From RHKX01 sp041393495 (GTDB lineage Bacteria > Actinomycetota > Thermoleophilia > Solirubrobacterales > 70-9), in NCBI GenBank assembly GCA_041393495.1, contig JAWKKA010000001.1, positions 186,001-250,000 on the forward strand: a DNA stretch of 64,000 nucleotides, given 5' to 3'. The notes below the pieces were generated by a model. The model did no database searches. It worked only from the letters and a program-made list of their open reading frames with translations, and had not been told where the DNA came from. Shown one piece after another: positions 33,838 to 42,996 of this stretch. The position numbers and the translations under genes are program-made. The stretch's first letter is position 1. The number at the start of each line of letters is the position of its first letter.

Positions 33838-33841
33838 AGAC

Positions 33842-34312
33842 GTGGCGAACATCAACCGGGTGATCATCACCGGCAACCTGACCAGGGACCCGGAGCTGCG
33901 GGCGTTGCCGAGCGGCACCGAGGTCTGCCAGCTCGGCGTCGCGGTCAACGGTCGCCGCAAGAACCAGCAGACCGGCCAGTGGGAGGAGGAGCCGAACTTC
34001 TTCGACGTCACCGTCTTCGGCGCGCAGGGTCAGAACTGCGCTCAGTATCTCTCGAAGGGCCGTCCGGTCGCGATCGACGGTCGTCTCCGCTGGAGCTCGT
34101 GGGAGGACAAGGGCGGCGGCGGCAAGCGGTCGAAGGTCGACATCGTCGCGCAGACGGTGCAGTTCCTCGGCGCCCGCGGCGACGACCAGGGCGGCGCCCC
34201 GCCCCAGTCGAACCAGGGCTTCGCAGGCTCCGACGTTCCGGCCGATACCGACTTCGGCGACCCGGTCGGGGCATCGGCGGGTGCTGCCGTCGACGAGGAC
34301 ATCCCCTTCTGA
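33842..34312 (+). CDS. ssb: Single-stranded DNA-binding protein
   Basis: Binds and protects single-stranded DNA as a tetramer in replication and repair. 156 residues from GTG 33842. The OB fold shows NRVIITGNLTRDPELRALPSG, FFDVTVFGAQGQNCAQYLSKG and AIDGRLRWSSWEDKGG. A short disordered Gln/Gly/Asp linker leads to the conserved acidic tip DEDIPF, which binds partner proteins such as helicase and polymerase components. A strong GAAGGAG precedes it. It lies between rpsF and rpsR as in most bacteria. Length and motifs are fully normal. Confidence 0.97.
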   Translation: MANINRVIITGNLTRDPELRALPSGTEVCQLGVAVNGRRKNQQTGQWEEEPNFFDVTVFGAQGQNCAQYLSKGRPVAIDGRLRWSSWEDKGGGGKRSKVDIVAQTVQFLGARGDDQGGAPPQSNQGFAGSDVPADTDFGDPVGASAGAAVDEDIPF

Positions 34313-34426
34313 GCGGTTCCCCCCGGTAGCGGGAGCGGTCCGGGCAGTCGCCGCCTCGGCGCGCGGCCGCGCGCCGGGGTTCGCCGTTCATCGGCGCGCC
34401 GCGGTGCGCCGAGGTTCGCCGGTCCC

Positions 34427-34478
34427 TATGATCCACCGCCGCATGAAGGAGCTTCCGAGCAACAGCGAGGCGCGCTGA
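34427..34478 (+). promoter_or_regulatory. rpsR promoter (TATGAT) and coupled mini-ORF
   Basis: A good -10 box TATGAT (34427-34432) lies 11 nt before ATG 34443, which opens an eleven-codon frame MKELPSNSEAR ending in TGA 34476-34478. That stop overlaps the rpsR ATG (34478) as TGATG. rpsR has no Shine-Dalgarno sequence of its own at normal distance, so translation may be coupled to this short frame. The alternative is that AAGGAG inside the mini-ORF is just a distant ribosome site. Confidence 0.45.
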
Positions 34479-34729
34479 TGGCCGCCGCCGCACCACCCCG
34501 CCGCGGCCGCCGCGGCCTCGACCGCAACCGGCCGCGCAAGTACACCCGGATCCCGGTCGACAACATCGACTACAAGGATCTGACGCTGATCCGCCGGTTC
34601 ATCTCCGACCGCGGCAAGATCCGTTCGCGCCGGGTGACCGGGCTCTCGCGCCGCCATCAGCAGCAGCTCGCGCTGGCGGTCAAGCGGGCGCGCGAGGTCG
34701 CGTTGCTCCCCTACGTCAGCGACCGGTAG
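34478..34729 (+). CDS. rpsR: 30S ribosomal protein S18
   Basis: A small-subunit protein that forms a heterodimer with S6. The 83-residue sequence contains YTRIPVDNIDYKDLTLIRRF, then ISDRGKIRSRRVTGLSRRHQ and QQLALAVKRAREVALLPYV, the S18 signature. It has no Cys, so it is the zinc-free form. The ATG overlaps the stop of a short upstream frame. rplI follows 12 bp later. Normal length. Confidence 0.97.
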   Translation: MAAAAPPRRGRRGLDRNRPRKYTRIPVDNIDYKDLTLIRRFISDRGKIRSRRVTGLSRRHQQQLALAVKRAREVALLPYVSDR

Positions 34730-34741
34730 GCGCGACGTCCG

Positions 34742-35194
34742 ATGGCGCAGGCGATCCTTCTCAAGGAGGTCGAGGGCCTCGGCGAGCCCGGGGACGCGAT
34801 CGAGGTGGCGCCCGGCTACCTGCGCAACTACCTGGTCCCGCGCAAGCTCGCCCAGCCAGCGACCAAGGGCGCGCTCGAGGAGGCGCAGCGGCGCCGCGAG
34901 GCCGCCGAGAAGGCTGCCCGCGAGGCGCTCGAGCGGGCCGGCGAGACCGCGGCGCTGCTCTCGAAGACCGTGCTCACGATCACCCACCGCGCCGGCGAGG
35001 ACGGCCGCCTGTTCGGCTCGGTCACGTCGAAGGAGATCGCCCAGGCGATCCAGGAGGCGCGCGGTCTCAAGATCGACCGCAAGCGGATCCGCCTCGACGA
35101 GGGGATTCGCGAGGTCGGCACCTACATGGTCGAGATCGAGGTGCCGGGCGGCGCCACGGCCTCGGTCAAGACGATCGTCGCCGAGCAGCGCTGA
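34742..35194 (+). CDS. rplI: 50S ribosomal protein L9
   Basis: A large-subunit protein with two domains joined by a long helix, 150 residues. The N-terminal domain reads MAQAILLKEVEGLGEPGDAI and VAPGYLRNYLVPRKLAQPAT (the L9 signature with GYxRNYL-P). The helix is EEAQRRREAAEKAAREALER, and the C-terminal domain has DGRLFGSVTSKEIAQAI and GTYMVEIEV. It lies 12 bp after rpsR. A GC-rich inverted repeat just after the stop (about 35195-35220) may attenuate transcription before the next gene. Confidence 0.97.
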   Translation: MAQAILLKEVEGLGEPGDAIEVAPGYLRNYLVPRKLAQPATKGALEEAQRRREAAEKAAREALERAGETAALLSKTVLTITHRAGEDGRLFGSVTSKEIAQAIQEARGLKIDRKRIRLDEGIREVGTYMVEIEVPGGATASVKTIVAEQR

Positions 35195-35247
35195 GCCGGC
35201 CGACGCTCCGCTGCCGGCCGGTGGACAATCGCCGGGAAGGTTCCCCT

Positions 35248-35529
35248 ATGAGCGCATTCATCCAGACCAGGCTCCGGGTCGGCGACTACGAGCGCTGGAA
35301 GCCGATGTTCGACGCGGACGGCCCGCGCGCCCGCGAGAAGGCGAAGCGGTGGACGATCTACCGGAGCGAGGACGATCCCGGCGAGGTGTTCGTCTGGATC
35401 GAGTTCGGAAGCGTCGCGGACGCGGTCGAGGGACGCGAGCGCCTGCTCGGCTCCGGCGTCCTCGACCGGTTCGAGGACAAGTCGCTGCCGCGGGTCCTCA
35501 CGGCGGCCGAGACCGTCGCGGCCGGCTGA
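35248..35529 (+). CDS. Small dimeric alpha-beta barrel-like protein
   Basis: A 93-residue cytoplasmic protein with the strand-helix pattern of ABM/DUF1330-like ferredoxin folds: SAFIQTRLRVGDYERWKPMF at the start, then WTIYRSEDDPGEVFVWIEFG and VADAVEGRERLLGSGVLDRF. Such folds occur in monooxygenases, heme-degrading enzymes and stress proteins, but no catalytic residue can be named. ATG 35248 is preferred to an in-frame GTG at 35221 because the fold begins there. It lies between rplI and dnaB and may be transcribed with the ribosomal genes. Function unknown. Confidence 0.72.
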   Translation: MSAFIQTRLRVGDYERWKPMFDADGPRAREKAKRWTIYRSEDDPGEVFVWIEFGSVADAVEGRERLLGSGVLDRFEDKSLPRVLTAAETVAAG

Positions 35530-35657
35530 CCCGGGGGGCGCCGGGCGACCGCTTGCGAACGACCTGTGCCGATCTCCGCACGGCATCGGCTCTTTCCCGC
35601 AAATAGGCTCTTCAGCGGCCGCGTCACGCCGCCCCGTGTGCTTGTCTCGTCGGGCCG

Positions 35658-37073
35658 ATGGAAGCGAGCGCATACGGAGTGATCGACGGCGACGCCGGGG
35701 GCGCGGGCGCGCCGCTGCTGCAGCCTCACAACCTCGAGGCCGAGCAGTCGGTGCTCGGCGCGATGATGGTCTCCGAGGCGGCGATCGACCCGGTCATGGG
35801 GGAGGCGCGGCTGCGCGCCGAGGACTTCTATCGGGGCCGTCACGCGACGATCTACGCGGCGATCCACGACCTCTACGAGCGCAACGAGCCGGTCGATGCG
35901 CTGACCGTCACCGAGCTGCTGCGAAGCCAGGGCAAGCTCGAGGAGGTCGGCGGGCCGGAGGCGGTCAACTCGCTTGCCGCAGCGACGCCGGTTCCCGGCA
36001 ACGCCGGCCACTATGCGCAGATCGTCAAGCAGAACTCGATGCTGCGGCGGCTGCTCAGCGCCGCCCAGCGGATCCAGCAGTCGGTCCAGGGGCGCGAGGG
36101 GGAGCCGCAGGACCTCGTCGAGCAGGCCGAGGTGCTGCTGTTCAACGTCGCCCGCGCCGAGCAGGCCGGCGACTTCAGCCCGCTGGAGGCGATCCTCGAC
36201 GCCGAGCTCAACAAGCTCGACAAGCTCGCATCCGGCGAGACGCAGATGACCGGCACGCCGTCCGGCTTCCGCAAGCTCGACGAGATCACCGGCGGCTTTC
36301 AGCCCGGCAACCTCGTCGTGCTCGCGGCGCGCCCGGCGATGGGCAAGTCGAGCCTCGTCTGCAACATCGCCGAGAACGTCGCCTGGAAGACGAAGCGGCC
36401 GGTCGCCTTCTTCTCGCTCGAGATGTCGGAGACCGAGCTCGCGCACCGCTTCATCGCCTCGCGGGCGCGGATCCCTCCGACCGGCTGCGCAAGGGCAACA
36501 TCCACAAGGACTGGAACAAGGTCCTGAAGGCCTGCAACGAGCTCGCCGAGACGCCGCTGTTCATCGACGACTCCTCCGACCTCAGCCTGCTCGACCTCCG
36601 CGCCAAGTGCCGTCGCCTGCACTCCCAGCAGGGTGGCCTCGGGCTCGTGATCGTCGACTACATCCAGCTGATGCGCGCCGAGGACCCGCGCGTCGGCCGC
36701 GTCGAGCAGGTCGGTCAGATGAGCCGTGGCCTGAAGATCCTCGCGCGAGCTCGCGGTCCCGGTGATCGGCATCTCACAGCTCTCCCGCGCCCCCGAGCAA
36801 CGCCCCGACAAGGTCCCGATCCTCAGCGATCTACGCGAGTCGGGCTCGATCGAGCAGGACGCCGACATCGTCTCGTTCATCTACCGCGACGAGTACTACA
36901 ACAGCGAGAGCGAGCGGCCCGGGGAGGCGGACCTGATCATCGCCAAGCACCGGAACGGGCCGATCGGGACGGTGCCGCTGGCGTTTCAGGAGCAGTTCCC
37001 GAAGTTCGCGAACCTGGCCAGCTCGGCGCAGTACTCGGGGGCGCCCGAGGCCGAGTCCGGTGAGGCTGCGTGA
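35658..37073 (+). CDS. dnaB: Replicative DNA helicase DnaB, two frameshifts
   Basis: The hexameric helicase that unwinds DNA at the fork. The N-terminal domain (HNLEAEQSVLGAMMVSEAAI, RHATIYAAIHDLYERNEPVD) is intact, as is Walker A (ARPAMGKSSLVCNIA). The frame then breaks near 36474 (1 nt missing; repair gives RARIPSDRLRKGNIHKDWNK) and near 36744 (2 nt missing; repair gives KILARELAVPVIGISQLSRA). Between and after are IVDYIQLM (Walker B), DLRESGSIEQDADIVSFIYR and IIAKHRNGPIGTV. The repaired protein is about 472 residues with no intein. Because DnaB is essential, both lesions are almost certainly sequence errors. Confidence 0.93.
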
Positions 37074-37947
37074 GCTCCGATGAGCCGCAGCGGGGGCCGC
37101 TCGGGGGGCTACGGGCGGCGCTGCCGGAGGAGCCGGCGCAGCGCGACCCGCTCGGGTCGGTGCTGCCGCGGACAGGGGGCCCGGTGGCGGTGCCCGATCC
37201 CGGCGCCGGGGTCACGGCGCGGGCGAGCTGTCCGCTCGGGGTCTGCGACGGCTCCGGCTGGCTGATCGACGCCGACGAGATGGCGCGGCCCTGCGAGTGC
37301 CGGCAGCGGCGGATCGAGCGGGCCCGGGCGAGCGGCTTGAGGGGATCGCTCCCGAAGCGCTACCGGGGCGTCTCCTTCGACCGTCCGCCGGTCTCCGACA
37401 TGGCACGCCAGCCCGGTCTCAGCGCGACCGTCGGGGCGGTGCGGCGCTACTGCGAGACGATCGGCGAGCAACTCGACGCCGGCCACGGGCTCTGGCTGAT
37501 GGGCGGTCCCGGCACCGGCAAGACGACCCTGGCGATGCTCGCCTCCAAGGCGGCGATCGACGCCGGCCGAACCGTCGCGATCTACTCGACGCCGGCGTTG
37601 CTGGCGCGGATCCGCCAGACGTTCGACGCCGACAGCGGCGAGGACAGCTACCTCGCGTTCTTCGACCGGCTCGTCTCGGTCGACCTCCTCCACCTCGACG
37701 ACCTCGGCGCCGAGCGCAGCACCGACTGGGTGCTCGAGCAGCTCTACGCGATCGTCGATCGCCGCTACAACGACGAGCGCTCGATCGTCTTCACGACCAA
37801 TCTCGAGGAGCCGGCGCTGACCGAGCAGGTCGGAGCGCGGACCGTTTCCCGCCTCGTCGAGATCTGCGACGGGAACCCGCTGCCCTGTTCGGGCAGGACC
37901 GCCGGGTCGAGTTGGCGCCCGGTGCGGCCCCACCGCAACCTTCATAA
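37070..37947 (+). CDS. DnaC/DnaI-type helicase-loader ATPase, frameshift near the end
   Basis: An AAA+ ATPase of about 292 residues after repair. An N-terminal region with a four-Cys zinc-binding pattern (SCPLGVCDGSGW, then PCECRQRRI) is followed by the ATPase domain with Walker A MGGPGTGKTTLA, Walker B LLHLDDLGAE, sensor IVFTTN and the arginine-finger region. A single base is missing near 37883; restoring it gives NPLPLFGQDRRVELAPGAAP, with the stop at 37945-37947. Without repair the frame would run on into purA. It overlaps the dnaB stop by 4 bp, which supports a role in loading DnaB or in primosome restart. Confidence 0.88.
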
Positions 37948-37948
37948 T
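37943..37948 (+). promoter_or_regulatory. purA -10 box CATAAT
   Basis: CATAAT lies inside the end of the loader gene and ends 11 nt before the purA ATG at 37959. The gap CGCCCTCGAG contains no clear Shine-Dalgarno sequence, so purA may be read from a near-leaderless message. Confidence 0.5.
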
Positions 37949-37958
37949 CGCCCTCGAG

Positions 37959-39284
37959 ATGGCCGGATTGGTGATCGTCGGCGCCCAGTGGGGCGATGAG
38001 GGCAAGGAAGGTGACGGACCTGCTCGCCGAGCGGGCCGACGTCGTCGTCCGCTTTCAGGGCGGCAACAACGCCGGCCACACGATCGTCCGCGGCAACGAG
38101 GAGTTCAAGCTTCACCTGGTCCCCTCGGGGATCCTCCACGCGGGAACCCTGTGCGCGATCGGCAACGGCGTCGTCATCGATCCGAAGATCCTCACCGACG
38201 AGATCGAGGGCCTGAAGCGCCGCGCCGTGCCGGTCGCCAACCTGCGGATCTCGGCGAACGCGCACATGATCATGCCCTACCACGTGCTCCTCGACACCGC
38301 CGGCGAGGCACGGCTCGGCAGCAGGATGATCGGGACGACCAAGCGCGGCATCGGCCCCTGCTACGCGACAAGCCGGCACGGCTCGGGATCCGCGTCCAGG
38401 ACCTGCTCGACGAGAAGATCCTCCGCAAGAAGATCATGGCTGCGATGGAGCCGAAGCGGCAGCTCCTCCGCCCCCACGCCAAGGACCCCGAGCTCGACCT
38501 GCACTCGATGACCGAGGAGTACATCACCTACGGACACCGCCTCGAGCACTACATCGCCGACACCGCCCGACTCTGCTGGGAGCAGCTCGACGCCGGCCGC
38601 ACGGTGCTCTTCGAGGGCGCCCAGGGAGCGCTGCTCGACCTCGATCACGGCACCTATCCGTTCGTGACCTCCTCGAACCCGACCGCGGGCGCGGCCTGCG
38701 TCGGCGCCGGCGTCGGCCCGACCGACATCGACGACGTCTGGGGGATCGCGAAGGCGTACACGACCCGGGTCGGGTCGGGCCCGTTTCCGAGCGAGCTCGA
38801 GGACCCGATCGGCGAGCGCCTGCGTGAGAACGGCGGTGAGTTCGGGACCACGACGGGGCGGCCGCGGCGCTGCGGCTGGCTCGATCTCGTCGCCCTCCGC
38901 TACGCCGCGCGACTGAACGGGATGACCGGCCTGGTCATCACCAAGCTCGACGTCCTGACCGGGATCGGGCCGCTACAGGTGGCGGTTCGCTACCGCCATC
39001 CCGAGGGCGCGACCTTCGACGAGTTCCCCTACCACCAGTCGGTCCTGCACCGGGCGACCGCCGAGTACGAGGAGCTGCCCGGCTGGGACGAGGACATCAG
39101 CGGCGCTCGCAGCCTCGATGAGCTCCCCCGGGCAGCCCGCGACTACCTCGACTACGTCGCCGGGTTCATCGGCGTGCCGGTCGTCATCGTCGGAGTTGGC
39201 CCCGGCAGGGACCAGGTGATCTGGGCGGGCGACCCGCAGGAGGCGGCCCCGGAGGCCGCCAGAGCCACGACTGGAGAACGATGA
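37959..39284 (+). CDS. purA: Adenylosuccinate synthetase, two frameshifts
   Basis: Converts IMP and aspartate to adenylosuccinate with GTP, the first committed step to AMP. The opening MAGLVIVGAQWGDEGKGKVT is recovered by restoring 2 nt near 38006, and GPCYADKPARLGIRVQDLLD by restoring 1 nt near 38367. Also seen are VVRFQGGNNAGHTIV, FEGAQGALLDLDHGTYPFVT, SSNPTAGAACVGAGVGP, GEFGTTTGRPRRCGWLD and KLDVLTGI. The repaired length is about 442 residues, normal. The gene is essential in most bacteria, so the lesions are taken as errors. Its stop overlaps the DUF4235 start by 4 bp. Confidence 0.94.
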   Translation: MAGLVIVGAQWGDEGKEGDGPARRAGRRRRPLSGRQQRRPHDRPRQRGVQASPGPLGDPPRGNPVRDRQRRRHRSEDPHRRDRGPEAPRRAGRQPADLGERAHDHALPRAPRHRRRGTARQQDDRDDQARHRPLLRDKPARLGIRVQDLLDEKILRKKIMAAMEPKRQLLRPHAKDPELDLHSMTEEYITYGHRLEHYIADTARLCWEQLDAGRTVLFEGAQGALLDLDHGTYPFVTSSNPTAGAACVGAGVGPTDIDDVWGIAKAYTTRVGSGPFPSELEDPIGERLRENGGEFGTTTGRPRRCGWLDLVALRYAARLNGMTGLVITKLDVLTGIGPLQVAVRYRHPEGATFDEFPYHQSVLHRATAEYEELPGWDEDISGARSLDELPRAARDYLDYVAGFIGVPVVIVGVGPGRDQVIWAGDPQEAAPEAARATTGER

Positions 39285-39550
39285 AGCTGATCTACAAGCC
39301 CTTTGCGATCGTCATCGGCCTGATCGCCGGCCTGCTCGCCAACAAGGCCTTCGAGAGGGTGTGGGGCGCATTCACCGACGAGGACCCCTCCGACCCCGAC
39401 GACCGCGACGCGACCTGGACCGAGGTCCTGGTCTCCGCCGCGGTCGGTGGCGCGATCCTCAAGGTGGTGCAGGCGCTCGTCCGCCGCAGCGGCGCCCTCG
39501 CCTTCGAGCGGGCGACGGGAGTCTGGCCCGGCGACGACATCGAGACCTGA
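39281..39550 (+). CDS. DUF4235 small membrane protein
   Basis: An 89-residue actinobacterial membrane protein. The pattern MKLIYKPFAIVIGLIAGLLA, KAFERVW near residue 25, a polar loop with acidic residues, a second membrane segment (WTEVLVSAAVGGAILKVVQA) and the closing TGVWPGD is diagnostic of DUF4235. The ATG overlaps the purA stop as ATGA. No function is known; the gene is often next to unrelated housekeeping genes. Convergent with cydC. Confidence 0.9.
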   Translation: MKLIYKPFAIVIGLIAGLLANKAFERVWGAFTDEDPSDPDDRDATWTEVLVSAAVGGAILKVVQALVRRSGALAFERATGVWPGDDIET

Positions 39551-39598
39551 CCCGGGGGACCGGGGTCGGAGCGGCGTCCGGGTCGCGCCGGACCACGA

Positions 39599-41275
39599 TC
39601 AGCCGGCCAGGCGGCCGCCGCGGAGCTCGACGATCCGGTCGTAGTTGCGCGGATCGGCGACCGTGTGGCTGATCACGAGGATGGCCTGACCTCTCTGTCG
39701 GGCGCGGGCGGTGAGGCGGAGCTCGAGGCCGGTGGCTCCGTCGGGGTCGAGGTGGGCCATCGGCTCGTCGAAGAGCAGGAATCGGGCCCCGCAGAGCAAC
39801 AGCCGGGCGGCGGCGATCCGCTGCCGCTGACCGCCCGAGACCCGGACGCCTCCCTCGCCGACGAAGGTGTCGACCCCGTCCGGCAACGAGCGGACCCAGG
39901 GATCGAGCCCGACCGCGTCGAGCGCCGCTTCGACGTCAGCCAGGGCCGCCCCGTGGCGCCCGACCTCGATGTTCCGCCGGATCGTGGTCGCGAACAGATA
40001 GGACTCCTGCGGCCCGAGGCGAACGTGGTCGCGGAGCGCGGCCCCGGACAGGCGGCGGAGATCGACGCCGCCGAGCGCGACCCGCCCGCCGGTGACGTCC
40101 CGAAACCGGACCAGCAGCTCGCCGATCGTGCTCTTGCCGGCCCCGCTCGGCCCGGTCAACGCGACTGCCTCGCCCGGGTTCAGCTCGAGATCGATCCCGG
40201 TGAGGACCGGGCGGCCGGGCTCGTAGGCGAAGTCAACCGATTCGAGGCGAAGCGATCCCGTGTCCGGCACCGGCTCCGGATCATCGGGCTCCGCGATCGG
40301 GGCGGGGCGCTCGATGATCGCCTCGATCCGTCCCGCCGCCGCGTTCACCGCGTCGATCCCGGCGGCGGCCGGGCTGAGCGGGCTGATCGCCTCGAAGGCG
40401 CCCATCGTGAGCAGGGCCAGGGCCGCGATCCAGACTCCACGGAGGAGCCCGTCCGCGACCGCCGGCGCCGTGGCCCAGGCGACCGCCACGACCGCCGCCG
40501 CGGCGATGAAGGTGACCAGGCCCTCGGCCAGCCCGGTCGAGACCGCGTCGGCCCGCTGCAGCCTGAGCATCCGCCGGTCGTCGGCCGCGGCCCGCTCGAG
40601 CCAGTCCTCCCGGCGACCGGCGGCGGTGATCTCGGCCGAGCCGTTGAGGATCTCCAGCAGGCTGGTCGCGAGGGCGCCCCGGGCCTCGGCCTGGCGGCGG
40701 CCCGCGCGGTGGGCGGCGACCCTGCTCACGACCGGGGCGAGGACTCCACCGAGCAGCATCATCACCAGCAGGGCCAGCCCGGCCGCCGGCAGGATCAGGT
40801 AGGCGACCGCGACGCAGATCACGCCGGAGAGGATCGCCACGAGGGGCGGGGTGAGGGCCCGCAGGTAGAGGTTCTGCATCGAGTCGACGTCGCCGACGAA
40901 CCGACTGAGGAGATCGCCCCGCCGCAGCCCGCCGATCCCGGCCGGGACCAGGGGCACCAGCCGCTCGAAGAACCGCTTCCTGAGGTCGGTCAGGGTGCGG
41001 AAGGCGAGATCGTGTGAGACGAGCCGCTCGAAGTAGCGAAGCAGCGCCCGGGAGATCCCGAAGAACCGAACGAGCACGATCACCGCCGACAGCGAGAGGA
41101 TCGGCGGCAGCTCGGCGGCCCGGCTGATCAGGTAGCCGGAGGCGGTCAGCAGCCCGGTCGCGGCGATCACGGTGAGCGCCCCGAGCAGGCATGAGATGGC
41201 GACCAGCCGCCAGCGTGATCGGGTCGCGAGCGCTGCCCGCGCGGCCGGGCTGCGGAGAAGCCGATGCCCGATCAC
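39599..41275 (-). CDS. cydC: CydC, ABC transporter subunit for cytochrome bd assembly
   Basis: Half of the heterodimeric CydDC exporter (cysteine/glutathione) needed to assemble cytochrome bd. 558 residues: six membrane helices in the first 300 (TASGYLISRAAELPPILSLS, RYFERLVSHDLAFRTL), then the ATPase with Walker A LTGPSGAGKSTIGELL, Q-loop LGPQESYLFATTIRRNI, signature VSGGQRQRIAAARLLL, Walker B FLLFDEPMAHLD and switch His ISHTVADPRNYDRI. SRAAELPPILSLSAVIVLVRFFGISRA at the start is typical of CydC. Its ATG overlaps the cydD stop by 4 bp. It ends the operon cydA-cydB-cydD-cydC. Confidence 0.92.
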   Translation of the reverse strand: MIGHRLLRSPAARAALATRSRWRLVAISCLLGALTVIAATGLLTASGYLISRAAELPPILSLSAVIVLVRFFGISRALLRYFERLVSHDLAFRTLTDLRKRFFERLVPLVPAGIGGLRRGDLLSRFVGDVDSMQNLYLRALTPPLVAILSGVICVAVAYLILPAAGLALLVMMLLGGVLAPVVSRVAAHRAGRRQAEARGALATSLLEILNGSAEITAAGRREDWLERAAADDRRMLRLQRADAVSTGLAEGLVTFIAAAAVVAVAWATAPAVADGLLRGVWIAALALLTMGAFEAISPLSPAAAGIDAVNAAAGRIEAIIERPAPIAEPDDPEPVPDTGSLRLESVDFAYEPGRPVLTGIDLELNPGEAVALTGPSGAGKSTIGELLVRFRDVTGGRVALGGVDLRRLSGAALRDHVRLGPQESYLFATTIRRNIEVGRHGAALADVEAALDAVGLDPWVRSLPDGVDTFVGEGGVRVSGGQRQRIAAARLLLCGARFLLFDEPMAHLDPDGATGLELRLTARARQRGQAILVISHTVADPRNYDRIVELRGGRLAG

Positions 41276-42996
41276 GCCGCGACCCCGGCCGGTTGGAGCC
41301 GGCCCCCGGTCAGCTCGAGTACGCGGTCGGCCGCGACCAGCGGTCGCTGACGGTGTGAGACGACGAGGGCGCTCCGCCCCTCCAGCAGCCGCTCGATCGC
41401 GGCGACGATCTCCTGTTCGGTGCCGGCATCGAGGTGGGCGGTCGGCTCATCGAGGATGGCCAGCCGAGCCGGGGAGAGGAAGGCCCGGGAGAGCGCCAAC
41501 CGCTGGGCCTGCCCTGCCGAGAGCCGCCTGCCGCCCTCCCCGACCCGGGTGCGCAGGCCCTGGGGCAGGCCCCTCAGCAGCTCGTCGAGCGCGGCCGCGC
41601 TGGCGGCCCGCTCGACCTCATCCTCGCCCGCATCCGGTACATAGAGCCGGACGTTGTCGGCGATCGTCCCCGAGAACACGGTCGGGCGCTGCGGTACCCA
41701 GACCACCCGGCCCCGCCACTCGTCCGGTCGGACCCGGGCGAGGTCGACCCCGGCGCACTCGATCCGGCCGGCTTCCGGGTCGGCGAAGCGCATCAGCAGG
41801 GAGACGAGGGTGCTCTTGCCGCCGCCGCTCGGCCCGACCAGGGCGACCGTCTCACCCGGTTGCACCGACAGCTCCAGCCCGGAGAGCACCTCGCCCCGCC
41901 CCGGATACGAGAAGGTGATCCCCTGGAGCTCGAGCGGGCCGGCCGTCGGGTCCGGGGCGGGCACGGTCTCGTCGGGCACCGCCACCGCGGGCGGCTCATC
42001 GAGCGCCGCGAAGATCTGCTCGGCCGCGACCATCCCGTCCGTCGAGGCGTGGAACTGGTTGCCGACCTCGCGAAGCGGCAGGTAGAGCTCCGGGGCGAGA
42101 ATCAGCACGGTCAGTCCGGCCTCGAGCCCGAGTTGGCCTTCGGCCAGCTGGATCCCGATCGCGGTCGCCACCATCGCAACCCCGATCATCGCCAGCAGCT
42201 CCAGCACCAGGGCCGAGAGGAATCCGACCTTGAGCGCACCCATCGTCTCGCGCCGGTAGTCCTCGCCGACCCGGGCGATCGCCTCGCTCTGGGCGCCGGC
42301 CCGGTTGTTGGCCCTGAGGGTCTCGAGCCCGCCGGCCAGGTCGAGGAAGTGCGAGGAGAGCCGCTGCAGCAGTCCCCACCGCCGGCGGGTCCGGGCCTCG
42401 GTGAGCCGCCCGATCAGGACCATGAAAACGATGATCAGCGGTGCGGTCACCGCGAGGATCACGGCCGATCTCCACTCGATCGGGATCACCCAGGCGAGGA
42501 TCGCGATCGGCGTGATCGCGGCCAGAGCGACCCGGGGCAGGTAGCGCGAGAAGTAGCTCTCGAGCGACTCGACCCCGCTCACCGCCGCCGCGACCAGCTC
42601 ACCCGAGTGCTCGCCCTGCAGCGCCCCCGGGCGGCTGATCAGCAGGTGCCTGGTGAGCCGGGTGCGGAGCTCGGACATCACCGCCGCGGCCCCGACGCGC
42701 CCAGTCGATTCGAACGCGGCCGAGGCCAGCCCCCGGCCGAGCGCCACGACCACCAGCCAGATCAGCGCCGGCGTGACCTCGGCCACCGATCTGCCGTCGA
42801 TGAAGACGCCCGCGATCACCGCCGCCAGCAGGCTTGCCCAGGCGATGAGCAGAGCGGTCGCGGCCAGCCCGATCAGGACCGTCGTGACCAGCTGGCGGCG
42901 GGCGATTCGGGAGGTCCGGATCAGTCGCCGCTGGGCCTGGCGGGCCCTCCTACTCGCTTCCGGCGGCCGGTTCGGACCCGATCGATCCGCGATCAA
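41272..42996 (-). CDS. cydD: CydD, ABC transporter subunit for cytochrome bd assembly
   Basis: The other half of the CydDC transporter, 574 residues. Six membrane helices are followed by an ATPase with Walker A LVGPSGGGKSTLVSLLMRFA, WVPQRPTVFSGTIADNVRL, signature LSAGQAQRLALSRAFL, Walker B LAILDEPTAHLD and VVSHRQRPLVAADRVLEL. SGVESLESYFSRYLPRVALA in the membrane part is a CydD hallmark. With the start at 42996 it overlaps cydB by 47 bp, which is longer than usual, so the true start may be one of several later codons. It is co-transcribed with cydA and cydB. Confidence 0.93.
   Translation of the reverse strand: MIADRSGPNRPPEASRRARQAQRRLIRTSRIARRQLVTTVLIGLAATALLIAWASLLAAVIAGVFIDGRSVAEVTPALIWLVVVALGRGLASAAFESTGRVGAAAVMSELRTRLTRHLLISRPGALQGEHSGELVAAAVSGVESLESYFSRYLPRVALAAITPIAILAWVIPIEWRSAVILAVTAPLIIVFMVLIGRLTEARTRRRWGLLQRLSSHFLDLAGGLETLRANNRAGAQSEAIARVGEDYRRETMGALKVGFLSALVLELLAMIGVAMVATAIGIQLAEGQLGLEAGLTVLILAPELYLPLREVGNQFHASTDGMVAAEQIFAALDEPPAVAVPDETVPAPDPTAGPLELQGITFSYPGRGEVLSGLELSVQPGETVALVGPSGGGKSTLVSLLMRFADPEAGRIECAGVDLARVRPDEWRGRVVWVPQRPTVFSGTIADNVRLYVPDAGEDEVERAASAAALDELLRGLPQGLRTRVGEGGRRLSAGQAQRLALSRAFLSPARLAILDEPTAHLDAGTEQEIVAAIERLLEGRSALVVSHRQRPLVAADRVLELTGGRLQPAGVAA

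Noticed and set aside
36460..36760. Programmed frameshifting or an intein scar in dnaB
   Set aside because: The two lesions need +1 and +2 bases, have no slippery site or stimulatory structure, and similar deletions hit neighbouring unrelated genes.
37959..38400. purA as a true pseudogene
   Set aside because: Everything else in the protein is conserved and the gene is normally essential; small G/C deletions are better explained as errors.
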